DNA of 64,000 nucleotides from Mycolicibacterium aurum (lineage in GTDB: Bacteria > Actinomycetota > Actinomycetes > Mycobacteriales > Mycobacteriaceae), in the NCBI RefSeq assembly GCF_900637195.1, contig NZ_LR134356.1, forward strand, positions 930,001-994,000. The letters are read 5' to 3'. The position numbers and the translations under genes were made by a program. The notes below the pieces were generated by a model that was not told the DNA's origin, ran no database searches, and was given only the letters and a program-made list of their open reading frames with translations. Position 1 is the stretch's first letter. Each line of letters opens with the position of its first letter. Positions 1 through 7,737 of the stretch are shown piece after piece.

Positions 1-29
1 GCTGAGCGCGCACTAGGGAAGGGGTACCG

Positions 30-419
30 GTGGGCGATGCGGAGTTGCTCCAGATCGGCGAAGTCGCCGCGCGGACCGAGCTGTCCATCAAGACGATCCG
101 GCACTACGACGATGTCGGGGTGGTGACGCCGTCGGCGCGCTCTGCCGGGGGTTTCCGCCTCTACACTGCCGACGACGTGGGACGGCTGATCGCCATCCGC
201 CGGATGAAGCCGCTGGGGTTCACTCTCGACGAGATGCGCAATCTGCTTGAGGCACTGGATGTTCTGTCTTCCACCGAGGCCACCGATACCGAACGCGACC
301 AGGCCACAGCGTATCTGGCGGTGTGCCACACCCGCGCCCAGGACGCGTGTAAGACACTGGCCAAGCAGCTCGGCTATGCGCGGGAGCTGACCGAGCAACT
401 GGCGCGGTACGGCAGCTGA
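30..419 (+). CDS. MerR family transcriptional regulator
   Basis: A 129-residue protein with an N-terminal MerR winged helix-turn-helix. It reads ELLQIGEVAARTELSIKTIR then HYDDVGVVTPS and GGFRLYTADDV, which is the classic helix-turn-helix and wing arrangement (residues about 5-75). A coiled-coil dimerisation helix follows. The C-terminus has only one cysteine of note (in AVCHTRAQDAC there are two), without a clear metal-binding loop, so the effector cannot be named. The start is GTG, chosen because a purine-rich AGGGAAGGGG lies just upstream (about bases 15-24). The gene stands alone. Its target is unknown, but a divergent or autoregulated promoter left of the window is likely. Confidence 0.9.
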   Translation: MGDAELLQIGEVAARTELSIKTIRHYDDVGVVTPSARSAGGFRLYTADDVGRLIAIRRMKPLGFTLDEMRNLLEALDVLSSTEATDTERDQATAYLAVCHTRAQDACKTLAKQLGYARELTEQLARYGS

Positions 420-512
420 CCGATGTGGCGCCCACGCGCCGCGAACGCACGGTTTCTGAAGGAAACCGGCTGAGAGCCATCAGAATCCGTGCACTCGGGG
501 GCTCGTCAGAGG

Positions 513-1244
513 TTACGTGGCGGCGAGTTGGCGGGCGAGGTCGCGAAGGTCAGGGGCGACGATGTCCGGCTGCGGGATGTGTGCGGCCCTGAGGGCGGCG
601 TTGCCCGGTCGGGTGATGAGAGCGCCGCGCATACCGGTGGCTTGTGCGCCGAGGGTGTCCCAGCAGTGCGCGGCCACCATGATGCAGTCCGCCGGTTGCA
701 CCGCCAGATCCCGGAACACCTGCTGATAGACGGTCGGCTCCGGTTTGAACGCGCGGCAGGGATCGACGCTGAACTGCCTCTCGAAGTAGTCGCCGAGCCC
801 CGCGGTGTCGATCGGGCTCGGCCCGCCTGTACCTGTCGGCGAGTTGGTCAGGGTTACCAGCCGAAACCCGTTCTCCCGCAACGACTGAAGACCCTCTTCC
901 ACGTCCGGATGGGCCGGCATCGTGGACATGGCCAGCGACAACCGCTCACGCTCATAGTCGCTGATCGTGACGCCGCGGACGTCGGCCAGCATGTGCAACA
1001 CAGCGCGTCCGAGGCTGAAGAAGTCGAGGTAGGAACCCGAGAGCGTCAGCGTCATCGAGTACAGGACGAGCTGGGCGAACCATTCGCGCATCGACGCCGG
1101 GTCGCCGAAGATGTCGTCGAACATCGGTGTCAGCGACTCGATATCGAGCAGCGTCTCGTTGACATCGAACACCAGCACCCGGCCGGCCGGCGGCGTCAGT
1201 CGGGCACTCACCCGTTCGCGGCGCTCTCCCGCTGACTCCGTCAC
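513..1244 (-). CDS. HAD-superfamily hydrolase, haloacid dehalogenase type II
   Basis: HAD hydrolase of the L-2-haloacid dehalogenase type, which would hydrolyse a carbon-halogen (or phosphate) bond through an aspartyl enzyme intermediate. Visible motifs are motif I LVFDVNETLLD with the nucleophilic Asp, motif II LTNSP, the Lys of FKPEP, and AAHCWDTLGAQ, which takes the place of the usual AAHNWD motif. From GTG 1244 it is about 243 residues, normal for the family. GTG 1211 is an alternative start. The open frame continues to 1403, but that part overlaps the upstream TetR gene and is out of frame coding. The gene starts 7 bases after the TetR stop, so the two are probably co-transcribed. The substrate is unknown. 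Confidence 0.85.
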   Translation of the reverse strand: MTESAGERRERVSARLTPPAGRVLVFDVNETLLDIESLTPMFDDIFGDPASMREWFAQLVLYSMTLTLSGSYLDFFSLGRAVLHMLADVRGVTISDYERERLSLAMSTMPAHPDVEEGLQSLRENGFRLVTLTNSPTGTGGPSPIDTAGLGDYFERQFSVDPCRAFKPEPTVYQQVFRDLAVQPADCIMVAAHCWDTLGAQATGMRGALITRPGNAALRAAHIPQPDIVAPDLRDLARQLAAT

Positions 1245-1251
1245 CGACGGC

Positions 1252-1818
1252 TCAGGACGTCGACACGGCGCAGTAGACCAGGTCGGCGACGGTCTGGCAG
1301 TAGGCGTCGTCCACCAGCTCGCCGGTGTACATCGCGCGCATGTTGATGGGTGCGAACAACAGCTCCAGAACCGTCCGGTAGTCGACGTCGTCGCGCATCT
1401 CACCTCGCTCGCGGGCGCGGTCGAAGACCACGGCGAGCGTGGCTGCGCGGGCTCGCCAGGCCGACTGCCGGATCTCGACGCCGCCGTAGCGGATGTCGCT
1501 GATCAGATGTCCGCCGTGCAGCTTGCGCCCGGACTCCGAGGTCACCATGGCGGCCATCCGCACGGCCAGGTAGAACAGGTCACTGCGCAGCGAGCCGGTG
1601 TCCGGGGGAGCCGTGTCGCCGGGCCGCTGAGCCAGAGCGTCGAGGATCAGCAGCTCCGGATCGCGCCAGCGGCGCAGGATCGCGTCGGCATCCAGGCCGT
1701 GGCGGTGGGCCATGGCCCCGATGTCGAATCGGTCGATCCCCCACCGGGCCAGCTCGTCATGCACCGCCGCGACCACACGGTGTTGGTCGTCGTCGGTAAG
1801 TGAGTGTTCAACGGTCAT
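1252..1818 (-). CDS. TetR family transcriptional regulator
   Basis: A 188-residue protein starting at ATG 1818. The N-terminal 50 residues resemble a TetR DNA-binding domain (HRVVAAVHDELARWGIDRFD, then GLDADAILRRWRDPELLI). The rest is a helical TetR C-terminal ligand domain with LRSDLFYLAVRMAAM and VLELLFAPINMRA, in the manner of TetR_C regulators. It lies directly upstream of the HAD dehalogenase gene on the same strand and probably controls its own operon. The ligand is not predictable. The open frame reaches back to 2220, but only the portion from ATG 1818 looks like protein. Confidence 0.8.
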   Translation of the reverse strand: MTVEHSLTDDDQHRVVAAVHDELARWGIDRFDIGAMAHRHGLDADAILRRWRDPELLILDALAQRPGDTAPPDTGSLRSDLFYLAVRMAAMVTSESGRKLHGGHLISDIRYGGVEIRQSAWRARAATLAVVFDRARERGEMRDDVDYRTVLELLFAPINMRAMYTGELVDDAYCQTVADLVYCAVSTS

Positions 1819-1976
1819 GGTTCTCCCCGCGGTCCCAGTCAACGATGCCACAGCCGCGGGATCTGCCCGCACACATAGCGCCGGTGATACCGGCTTTTCA
1901 GAAACATCATTGTTTATCTCCGGCGGCCGACAGCGACCGGGTGCGTCACACCGGCGCCACCCGATAGATTCGGTCC

Positions 1977-2525
1977 ATGGCCGACACGGCGTGGGAGCTG
2001 GGCATCCCGGACGGGCAGCTGCTGCTGACCACCGGCGTAGCGGGCCCGGCGGCGAAGATGGGCCACCGGCTGACCATCGCGATGGACTGGACGGCCACCG
2101 TGCGGTGGCTCTCCGGCCGACCCGTGTCCGTCGAGCTGACGGTGGACGTGGACTCCCTCCAGGTGCAGCGGGGCGAGGGCGGCGTGACGGGATTGTCCGG
2201 CCCGGAGAAGGCGCTGGCACGGTCGAATGCCCTCAAGTGTCTCGATGCAAAGCGCTTCCCGCACATTCGCTTTCGAACAGACTCCGTGGAGGAGACGGCT
2301 GGCGGCTATCGCCTGATCGGCACGCTGGAGATCCACGGCACCGTCCGCGAGCAGGTGATCGACCTGCATGTGGAGGACGCCGGGGGCGCCTGGCGGATGT
2401 CGTGTGAGGCCGAGGTCTCCCAGGCCGACTTCGGGGTGAAGCCCTACTCGATGATGATGGGCGCCGTGAAGGTCGCCGACGTCGTGGCGGTCTCGTTCGC
2501 CGCGGAGCGCGCCAAGGACGGCTGA
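1977..2525 (+). CDS. YceI family protein
   Basis: A 182-residue YceI-family lipocalin-like protein. Such proteins bind isoprenoid-type lipids in the cell envelope or periplasm. Family features are a run of beta strands with VELTVDVDSLQV near residue 50, the KCLDAKRFPHIRF segment, and the C-terminal SQADFGVKPYSMMMGAVKVAD, which matches the usual YceI ending. No signal peptide is visible, as in many actinobacterial members. It is divergent from the TetR gene at 1818 and convergent with the MFS gene, whose stop lies 3 bases away. Confidence 0.85.
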   Translation: MADTAWELGIPDGQLLLTTGVAGPAAKMGHRLTIAMDWTATVRWLSGRPVSVELTVDVDSLQVQRGEGGVTGLSGPEKALARSNALKCLDAKRFPHIRFRTDSVEETAGGYRLIGTLEIHGTVREQVIDLHVEDAGGAWRMSCEAEVSQADFGVKPYSMMMGAVKVADVVAVSFAAERAKDG

Positions 2526-2528
2526 CGG

Positions 2529-4124
2529 TCACCGCAGCGGATCGTGCACCGCCAGGTAGTGCCGGGACACCGGGTCGCCCTGGGTGTGGCGCTCGACGGC
2601 CTGTTCGATGAGCAGATCCTGCCCCGTGAGGCGGGTGTAGTGCTGGTGCATGTGCTCACCCCAGGACCGCACGATGAACGTCTCGACGAAGGTCGACTCG
2701 GATTCCACGCTGCGGAACAGGCGCCACTGTGACGCTCCGGTGCGTTGGCGTGACCGTCCGAGCACGGCCATGGCCGCCAGGAACGCCTCCTCATCCTCCG
2801 GCATGACGCGGTAGGAGGTGAGTACCAGGACCGGGCCGTCGAGCGGCTCGGGTTCGAACACCAGGGTGGGCTCCGGCCAGTGCGTCGACGGTGACAGGTC
2901 GAGATTCCCGGTGTTGGCGTGCAACGGCCAGAACAGCGACGACACGGCGCAGACCAGCAGCAGGGCCATGCTCACCAACAGGCTGGTGACACTGGTGGTG
3001 GCGCCGGCGACCAAGCCCCACAGCAGTGATCCCAACGCCTGACCGCCCATGAAGACCAACTGGTACACCGACAACCCGCGGGCGCGCACCCAGGCCGGCA
3101 GGCTCAGTTGCATCGCGGCGTTCAGCGTCGACAGCGTCAGCAGCCATGCCGCGCCGCCGATCACCAGGGCCACCAGCACGATGCCGAAACTGTGCACCAG
3201 CGCCAGCACCGCGGTGGCAACGGCGAAGCCGGCCGCGCCGACGGTCAGTAAGGTGTTCTGACCGAAGCGAGACCGCAGGCGTGACAACAGGAACGCGCCG
3301 CAGACGGCGCCGACTCCCAGTGCCCCGAGCAGCAGCCCGTATCCCGACGACGAGAGCCCGAGTTGATCTTTGGCGATCACCGGGAGCAGGCCCCACAGCG
3401 CGCTGGCCGGTGCGATGAACAGTGCCGTGCGCAGGAGGATCCGCCGCACGATCGGCGAGCTGCGGATGAATCGTCCGCCCGCGTTCAGCGCTGCCAGCGC
3501 GCGCTCGGGCGGGTAGTTGTCCTCGACGGCGGGACGTCGCCACCAGATCAGCACGCACACGATCCCGACGAAGGAGACGGCGTTCAGCGCAAAGACCAGG
3601 GTCGGGCCCGTCAAGGACACCAGCGCACCGGCGATGGCCGGTCCGATGGCACGTGCCCCGTTCATGCTCATGCTGCCCAGTGCCGCCGCAGCCGGAATCT
3701 GCTCAGCAGGAACAAGATCGGGCTGGATCGCCTGCCAGGCCGGTGCGGTGAGCGCCTGCCCGCAGCCGATGACGAACAACAGCATCAACAGCACCGCCGG
3801 GGTGGTCAGGCCGGCGCCGGTCAGGGATGCGAGCAGGCCGACGCCGGCGGCCATCGCGCCCTGGGTGGCGATCAGCAGCCGACGTCGGTCGATGAGGTCG
3901 GCCAGCACGCCGGACGGCAGGGCCAGCAGCATCACCGGCAGCGTCGTCGCGGTCTGTACCAGCGGCACCAGCACGGCCGCGCGGGGATCGCCGACGAGCA
4001 TCCACTGCGCCCCGACGGTCTGCATCCAGGTGCCGAGGTTGGACACGAACTGCGCGATCCACAGCGCGCGGAAGACCGGCGATCGCAGCGGCGCCCACGT
4101 CGAGACCGACTGCGTCGAAGTCAT
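2529..4124 (-). CDS. MFS transporter (MFS_3/EntS-like) with C-terminal ABM-like domain
   Basis: About 531 residues. An MFS_3-type exporter core (residues 1-400) has around 11-12 hydrophobic helices and the diagnostic N-terminus LRSPVFRALWIAQFVSNLGTW. It ends in a soluble domain of about 110 residues containing VLVLTSYRVMPEDEEAFL and WRLFRSVES, resembling an antibiotic-biosynthesis-monooxygenase-like ferredoxin fold seen in this transporter family. ATG 4124 was chosen over GTG 4145 because AGGGGG stands 6-7 bases before it. The substrate is unknown; EntS-like members export siderophores or hydrophobic small molecules. It is convergent with the YceI gene. Confidence 0.85.
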   Translation of the reverse strand: MTSTQSVSTWAPLRSPVFRALWIAQFVSNLGTWMQTVGAQWMLVGDPRAAVLVPLVQTATTLPVMLLALPSGVLADLIDRRRLLIATQGAMAAGVGLLASLTGAGLTTPAVLLMLLFVIGCGQALTAPAWQAIQPDLVPAEQIPAAAALGSMSMNGARAIGPAIAGALVSLTGPTLVFALNAVSFVGIVCVLIWWRRPAVEDNYPPERALAALNAGGRFIRSSPIVRRILLRTALFIAPASALWGLLPVIAKDQLGLSSSGYGLLLGALGVGAVCGAFLLSRLRSRFGQNTLLTVGAAGFAVATAVLALVHSFGIVLVALVIGGAAWLLTLSTLNAAMQLSLPAWVRARGLSVYQLVFMGGQALGSLLWGLVAGATTSVTSLLVSMALLLVCAVSSLFWPLHANTGNLDLSPSTHWPEPTLVFEPEPLDGPVLVLTSYRVMPEDEEAFLAAMAVLGRSRQRTGASQWRLFRSVESESTFVETFIVRSWGEHMHQHYTRLTGQDLLIEQAVERHTQGDPVSRHYLAVHDPLR

Positions 4125-4313
4125 CGCCACCCCCTGGCTGTCCACTGTAGGCGGGCAGGTGCATCGAGATCGCGGTGTGGGTGCACCTCCTTTATCGAAT
4201 CTTCATCGGATGCTGAACAGCCCCATACGCCGACACGACAGGCTGGTGAGGCGGGGTGGGTGCACCGTGCCATCGGGCACGTGATGCCACCGCCAAGTCA
4301 GGAAGGAACTGCG

Positions 4314-4976
4314 ATGCGGCAGAGAAATCACGCGCTGGGGCTCGTGGCGGCGGGTGTGGTGGTCCTGGTGCTCGGTGCCTGTTCGACGGACAGCCAGACC
4401 GAGGCGTCGTCGAGCACCGCGGCGGCTCCGGCGACCACGCAAACCGGTACCGGCGCCGAGGCCACGCACAACCAGGCCGATGTGATGTTCGCCCGGATGA
4501 TGATTCCCCACCATCAGCAGGCCATCGAGATGAGCGACATGCTGCTCGGCAAGCAGGGCATCGACCCTCAGATACGGGAATTGGCCACGGCGATCAAGAA
4601 CGCCCAGGGCCCGGAGATCGAGCAGATGCAGAGCTGGCTGCAGGAGTGGGGAATGCCGGGCATGCCCGGCGGCGGGATGCCCGGCCACGACATGCCGGGG
4701 CACACCATGCCCGGCGGCGACATGGATGAAATGCCCGGAATGGCGGGTCACGGCATGATGTCGGCGGCCGACATGACGGCGTTGCAGAACGCCCAGGGCG
4801 ACGAAGCCGGGCGGTTGTTCCTGTCCCAGATGATCGAACATCACGAGGGTGCGATCACCATGGCCCAGCAGGAGATCGACACCGGGCAGTTCCCGGCGAC
4901 GGTCGACCTCGCGCGATCGATCGTCACCACGCAGCAGGAGGAGATCGTCACTATGAAGGGCCTGCTGGAGAAGTGA
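4314..4976 (+). CDS. DUF305 domain lipoprotein, Met/His-rich
   Basis: A 220-residue exported lipoprotein: the signal peptide has the lipobox VLGACS (Cys about residue 23). Two DUF305 halves follow, each with the family motif, MFARMMIPHHQQAIEMSDM and FLSQMIEHHEGAITMAQQE. Between them is a Met/Gly/Pro/His linker of repeated MPGxDMPGHxMPG units (about residues 120-150), the kind of sequence that binds Cu(I). DUF305 proteins are often found in copper-handling loci, but this role is inferred. The start follows AGGAAGGA at 4301-4308. The 3' end overlaps the convergent sensor kinase gene by 26 bases. Confidence 0.88.
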   Translation: MRQRNHALGLVAAGVVVLVLGACSTDSQTEASSSTAAAPATTQTGTGAEATHNQADVMFARMMIPHHQQAIEMSDMLLGKQGIDPQIRELATAIKNAQGPEIEQMQSWLQEWGMPGMPGGGMPGHDMPGHTMPGGDMDEMPGMAGHGMMSAADMTALQNAQGDEAGRLFLSQMIEHHEGAITMAQQEIDTGQFPATVDLARSIVTTQQEEIVTMKGLLEK

Positions 4977-6108
4977 CGCGCGTCGTCGGCAACGTGAGCG
5001 TGAACGCCGAGCCGCTGCCCGGTCCGGCACTTGTCGCGACGATGCTGCCGCCGTGGGCTTCCACGAGCGCCTTGGCTATCGCGAGCCCGATCCCGGCCCC
5101 GCCGTGGTCACGGTCCCGCGCGGCGTCGGCCCGGTAGAACCGTTCGAACACCCGGGGGAGGTGCTCGGCGGCGATGCCGTCTCCGCTGTCGGCGACGACG
5201 ATGGCCAGGTGATCTCCGTCGCGGTGGCACTCGACCCGCACCGAATCGCCAGAAGCGGTGTGCCGCAGAGCATTGTCGAGAAGATTGCCCAGCACCTGAG
5301 ACAGTCTCTGCTCGTCGGCCCACAACGGTGGCAGGCCCTCCGGCACCCGTACGTCGAGGGTGACGTCCTTCGCGTCGTAACGTTCCTGGGCGACCGCGGC
5401 GCACCGACGGATCAGACGATCCACGTCGACGGACGCGTAAGCCATTGCCACTGCGCTCTCTTCGGCCTTCGCCAGGGCGGCGACGTCCTCGGAGAAGCGG
5501 ACCAGCCGTCGGGTCTGATCGCGCAGCATCGCCGCGGTCTGCGGTGTGAGGGTGCGCACCCCGTCTTCGAGGGCTTCGATGTAGGCCTCCAGCACGGCGA
5601 CCGGTGTGCGGATCTCGTGCGCCAGGTCGCTGAACAGTTGCTGCCGTGTCGATTCGACCGCTTGCAGCCGGGCCGCCATCTGATTGAAGGCCAAGGCCAG
5701 CGTGTCGAAATCCTGGCCGAGGTGCGGTGGCGACACCCGGACGTCGTAGTGGCCCTCGGTGACGGCCGTCGCCGCCGAGGCCACCTCGGTGAGTGATTGC
5801 TGCAGACGGCGACTCACGTACCAGCTGACCGCCAGCGCCGCCAGAGCCGACACTGCCAGTGCGCCACCGATGGAGATGACCGTCGCATAGGCGTAGGCCT
5901 CCTCGGCGTGGAGCTGTTCCAGGGAGTGCATCGGCACCCCCGCCCGGTCCAGGTGTTCGCGGAAGAGCGGTGGCCCGACGAGGGCGGCCACCACCGAGGT
6001 CGTGGCCGCGCCCGCCGCCAGGACGATGGCCTGGGCGGCGAGCAGTCGCGGCCCGATGCCGGACCGTCGCCACCGCCGGGATACCTGTGCCGCCGACGTG
6101 GTGGTCAT
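4951..6108 (-). CDS. two-component sensor histidine kinase
   Basis: A 385-residue membrane kinase. Transmembrane helices lie at about residues 20-45 and 75-97, flanking a short extracytoplasmic sensor of only about 30 residues (HLDRAGVPMHSLEQLHAEE). HAMP follows (98-150), then HisKA with phospho-acceptor His164 in FSDLAHEIRTP, and HATPase_c with N-box NLLDNALRHT, DSGDGI and GGAGIGLAIAKALVEAHGG. The start overlaps the response-regulator stop as ATGA. Its neighbours, the DUF305 lipoprotein and the His-rich membrane protein, suggest a metal signal, but the short sensor has few obvious ligands. Confidence 0.93.
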   Translation of the reverse strand: MTTTSAAQVSRRWRRSGIGPRLLAAQAIVLAAGAATTSVVAALVGPPLFREHLDRAGVPMHSLEQLHAEEAYAYATVISIGGALAVSALAALAVSWYVSRRLQQSLTEVASAATAVTEGHYDVRVSPPHLGQDFDTLALAFNQMAARLQAVESTRQQLFSDLAHEIRTPVAVLEAYIEALEDGVRTLTPQTAAMLRDQTRRLVRFSEDVAALAKAEESAVAMAYASVDVDRLIRRCAAVAQERYDAKDVTLDVRVPEGLPPLWADEQRLSQVLGNLLDNALRHTASGDSVRVECHRDGDHLAIVVADSGDGIAAEHLPRVFERFYRADAARDRDHGGAGIGLAIAKALVEAHGGSIVATSAGPGSGSAFTLTLPTTRVTSPAGPS

Positions 6109-6860
6109 CGGCCCGGCCCCATCCGGTATCCGACGCCGCGCACCGTGAGGATGTAGCGCGGCTGCGCGGCGTCGTCACCGAGCTTTCGCCGCAGGTGCCC
6201 GATGTGCACATCGATGAGGTGTTCGTTGCCGACCCAGGCGCCGTCACGGATGGTTTCCAGAAGCTGGCGCCGGCTCAACACCATGCCGGGATGCGCCGAC
6301 AGCACATCGAGGATGTCGAACTCCGTGCGCGTCAACAGGATGGGATCACCGTCGATACGCACCTCGCGTGCGGCGACATCGATGCTCAGTGGGCCGACGC
6401 ACCGCGGTGGCGCCGTCTCGTGCGCGGCCGACGCCGCGGGGGTCGGCGCCAGGCGGGGCCGGCGAAGCATGGCCCGGATGCGGGCTACCAATTCACGCGG
6501 GCTGAACGGCTTGGTGACGTAGTCGTCGGCGCCGACAGTCAGACCGAGGACGGTGTCCATCTCGGTGTCACGGGCGGTGAGCATCACGACGTAGGCGTCG
6601 GAGAACGTCCGCAGTTGTCTGCACACCTCCAAACCGTCGATGCCGGGCAGGCCCAGATCGAGGATGACGACGTCGGGGTCGAGTTCACGCGCGACCGCGA
6701 TGGCGTCGACGCCGTTGTTGGCGACGATCGCCTCGAAGTGCTCTCGCTCCAGATAGCTGGCCACCACCTCGGCCAGCGGCACCTCGTCGTCCACCACCAG
6801 CGCGCGGTAACCTCGCGCACCCTCGGACGGCGACACGGTCGGGTTCTCCATGACATTCAT
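6105..6860 (-). CDS. OmpR/PhoB-family response regulator
   Basis: A 251-residue response regulator. The receiver domain has acidic pair DD 24-25, phospho-acceptor Asp68 in VVILDLGLPGIDGLEV and Lys117 in DDYVTKPFSPREL. The C-terminal winged helix of OmpR type contains LTRTEFDILDVLSAHPG, HIGHLRRKLGDD and YILTVRGVGYRM. ATG 6860 is used; ATG 6851 is three codons later. It is followed by the kinase through a 4-base ATGA overlap, so the pair is co-translated. It is downstream of the His-rich membrane protein on the same strand and may share its promoter. Targets are likely local. Confidence 0.92.
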   Translation of the reverse strand: MNVMENPTVSPSEGARGYRALVVDDEVPLAEVVASYLEREHFEAIVANNGVDAIAVARELDPDVVILDLGLPGIDGLEVCRQLRTFSDAYVVMLTARDTEMDTVLGLTVGADDYVTKPFSPRELVARIRAMLRRPRLAPTPAASAAHETAPPRCVGPLSIDVAAREVRIDGDPILLTRTEFDILDVLSAHPGMVLSRRQLLETIRDGAWVGNEHLIDVHIGHLRRKLGDDAAQPRYILTVRGVGYRMGPGR

Positions 6861-6927
6861 GGTGCCCGCTGAAAACCCGCGTGGCGTCCGACTGGCCACA
6901 TGGGCCGTCGGTGTGGCGGGGGCCGCG

Positions 6928-7623
6928 TCAGTGGGCGTGGTCGCCGTGGTCGCCGTGGCCGGCGTCCGCCGGCACCGCCGCGGGCAACGGGGCAACGAGT
7001 GGCGCCGGTGTGGCAGGCGCATCGACAACCGTGACGACCCGCGGTGACGCGGGGGCGGGATGCGGCTCGTGGTGGTCGGTGCCCGGCCCGTGATGATCCA
7101 CGTCCGCGACGGCGGGCCCGTGATGGCCGTGCCGCATGCCCGACGCGACGCCGACCGTCGACGCCAGCGCCACGACGGCGACGGCACCGACGGCGATGAG
7201 CGCCGTGGCGTGTGCGGGTATCGGCGCTCCGCGATAGCCGCGGTGCCACACCCAGCCGGCTCCCATGATGACGTAGACCTGAAGAAGTAGTGCGCACAGA
7301 TCCGCGGCCTGGATCAGCTCGGCGGTTCCGCCGTGCGGGCCGAACGGTGCGCCTGCGGTCCGCGACAACGCCCAGAGCGCGATGGCACCCCCGTTGATCA
7401 TGATTCCGGCGGCGAGCACCGGCGCGGTGGGCCGCGACAGCACCAGGGCCGCCCAGGTGAGCTGGAAGAGCGCGAGGAAGACGAAGAACAGGCCCGACAG
7501 AATCCACTCCTGCCAGTGCGTCGGGACGACCGCGAAGTGGATCACCGCCGCGCCGAGCGACGCCAACGCTGCCAAGCGTCCGGCGAGCCTGCTGTCCGTC
7601 GTGAAGGCGGGTCTGGGTGTCAC
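6928..7623 (-). CDS. membrane protein with His-rich C-terminal tail
   Basis: A 231-residue integral membrane protein of no family I can name. It has about five hydrophobic helices: residues 14-30, 40-62, 68-88, 105-127 and 138-160. A hydrophilic tail follows that is rich in His, including MRHGHHGP, DVDHHGP, DHHEPHP and the C-terminal HGDHGDHAH. His pairs of this kind commonly bind Zn, Cu or Ni, but metal binding is inferred only. It sits upstream of a response regulator/kinase pair and near a Met/His-rich DUF305 lipoprotein, a context that fits metal sensing or storage. Paired direct repeats lie in its promoter region. Confidence 0.75.
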   Translation of the reverse strand: MTPRPAFTTDSRLAGRLAALASLGAAVIHFAVVPTHWQEWILSGLFFVFLALFQLTWAALVLSRPTAPVLAAGIMINGGAIALWALSRTAGAPFGPHGGTAELIQAADLCALLLQVYVIMGAGWVWHRGYRGAPIPAHATALIAVGAVAVVALASTVGVASGMRHGHHGPAVADVDHHGPGTDHHEPHPAPASPRVVTVVDAPATPAPLVAPLPAAVPADAGHGDHGDHAH

Positions 7624-7699
7624 GCGTCCGATGATGGCAGCGCGCGGCGCGATAGTGACCAGGTGACATCACATCGCCACCTGACCGAGATACCCCCGT

Positions 7700-7737
7700 C
7701 ACCGCGGCACATCACCCTGTCCACCGCGACATATCAC
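7700..7737. promoter_or_regulatory. paired direct repeat, possible response-regulator site
   Basis: Two 16-base copies, CACCGCGGCACATCAC (7700-7715) and CACCGCGACATATCAC (7722-7737), match at 14 of 16 positions and are spaced 22 bases apart, about two helical turns. They lie 77-114 bases upstream of the His-rich membrane protein start and at the very end of the mksB coding region. A related ACATCAC occurs at about 7664-7674. Tandem half-sites at this spacing are typical of OmpR-family regulators. That the local response regulator binds here is inference. Confidence 0.35.

Noticed and set aside
3363..4313. Upstream in-frame extension of the DUF305 gene
   Set aside because: It is antisense to the MFS gene, and the signal peptide and ribosome site place the start at 4314.
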